DNA of 12,552 nt from an uncultured bacterium. Lineage in GTDB: Bacteria; Cyanobacteriota; Vampirovibrionia; Gastranaerophilales; Gastranaerophilaceae. Positions 11,947 through 12,552 of this stretch are shown piece after piece. Made by a program: the position numbers and the translations under genes. A model generated the notes under the pieces. That model was not told the origin of the DNA, did not search any database, and worked only from the letters and a program-made list of their open reading frames with translations. The stretch lies in assembly GCA_947365485.1 (NCBI GenBank), contig CANAXK010000027.1, positions 1 through 12,552 on the forward strand, read 5' to 3'. Position 1 is the first letter of the stretch, and every line of letters starts with the position of its first letter.

Positions 11947-12552
11947 TCAACCAACAATTTCTTTTACTTCTGATTGAAGATTCTTTGAATCTATCTTGAT
12001 GCTTGGTCCCATTGTTGTTGTCAAGTAGATTGACTTAACATAAGTACCTTTAGCTGCTGAAGGTTTTGCTCTCAAAACTGCATCAACCAAAGTACCGTAG
12101 TTCTTAACCAAATCTTCGTTAGAGAACTGAACCTTACCGATAGGACAGTGAATCATACCTTGTTTATCAGCTCTGAATTCAACTTTACCGGCTTTTGCAT
12201 CTTTAACAGCTTTTGCGATATCCAAAGTAACAGTACCTGTCTTAGGGTTTGGCATCAAGCCTTTAGGACCCAAAACTCTACCGAGTTTACCCAACATACC
12301 CATACAGTCAGGTGTTGCAATCAGAGTATCGAACTCAAACCAGCCACCAGCAATCTTGTCGATAATATCTTCTGTGCCGTAGAAATCAGCGCCTGCGTCT
12401 TTTGCTTCGTTAACCTTAGGGCCTTTAGCGATAACGCAAACACGAACTTCTTTACCAAGACCAGCCGGTAATACAACAGTTGATCTGATTTGCTGTTCAG
12501 CGTGTTTAACTTCAATACCTAATCTCATGTGGCATTCAACTGTTTCGTTGAA
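11947..12552 (-). CDS. rplA: 50S ribosomal protein L1 (N-terminal residues outside window)
   Basis: Binds 23S rRNA at the L1 stalk and takes part in release of deacylated tRNA. In many bacteria it also represses translation of its own operon. The frame is open to the window edge. It reads FNETVECH before an internal Met, so the ATG at 12528 is not the start. About 201 residues are visible of the usual 225-235. Diagnostic segments: [15 protein letters not shown] near the start, and [19 protein letters not shown], the family signature. [17 protein letters not shown] and the end [18 protein letters not shown] complete it. The stop is TGA. A terminator follows at once, so rplA is the last gene of its transcript. 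In most bacteria rplJ and rplL would be expected next. Confidence 0.97.
   Translation of the reverse strand, partial: FNETVECHMRLGIEVKHAEQQIRSTVVLPAGLGKEVRVCVIAKGPKVNEAKDAGADFYGTEDIIDKIAGGWFEFDTLIATPDCMGMLGKLGRVLGPKGLMPNPKTGTVTLDIAKAVKDAKAGKVEFRADKQGMIHCPIGKVQFSNEDLVKNYGTLVDAVLRAKPSAAKGTYVKSIYLTTTMGPSIKIDSKNLQSEVKEIVG

Noticed and set aside
1..12552. CRISPR arrays, tRNA or rRNA genes, riboswitches, IS elements, phage genes
   Set aside because: No regularly spaced repeats, cloverleaf-type sequences, transposase motifs or structured long leaders were seen. All gaps are under about 130 bases.

Overview
The window is low-GC bacterial chromosome of housekeeping and cell-envelope type. No phage, IS element, CRISPR array, tRNA or rRNA gene was seen. 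Codon usage, the AT-rich promoters, the MEP-pathway gene dxr, a split transketolase and a small signal-peptide protein with a lysine/alanine/glutamine coiled coil suggest an uncultured gut-type lineage. My best guess is the Melainabacteria/Gastranaerophilales (Vampirovibrionia), but this rests on general resemblance only. TGA is used as a stop (rsmD, rplA), so the standard bacterial code applies.

Layout. (1) 1-294: the 3' end of a gene for a single-pass membrane protein of unknown role. (2) 297-831, minus strand: a ParD/ParE-type antitoxin-toxin pair, transcribed away from aroE from a back-to-back promoter region. (3) 946-7429, plus strand: aroE, then a tightly packed run bioD-like, rsmD, rmlC, rmlB, rmlD, rmlA, dxr. 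Five junctions in this run are the same 1-base TAATG overlap. The four rml genes encode the complete route from glucose-1-phosphate to dTDP-L-rhamnose. Dxr is the committed step of non-mevalonate isoprenoid synthesis, which supplies the lipid carrier used for glycan assembly. (4) 7418-9975, minus strand: a secreted coiled-coil protein, purB, a HEAT-like small protein and rnhA. rnhA overlaps dxr tail to tail. (5) 10047-11821, plus strand: a WecG/TagA/CpsF-family glycosyltransferase, the N-terminal half of a split transketolase, and a cysteine-containing 69-residue protein. (6) 11822-11946: a GC-rich palindrome and two intrinsic terminators. (7) 11947-12552, minus strand: rplA (ribosomal protein L1), cut by the window edge.

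The main points beyond routine annotation concern expression signals. Three genes (bioD-like, purB, wecG-like) have a good -10 box ending exactly six bases before the ATG and no Shine-Dalgarno sequence, which predicts leaderless mRNAs. Other genes nearby have strong Shine-Dalgarno sites. The purB promoter is folded into the terminator of the gene upstream: its -35 box is the terminator loop. I found no clearly new multi-gene system. The least explained genes are the 69-residue Cys protein, the secreted coiled-coil protein, the HEAT-like protein and the truncated membrane protein at the left edge.
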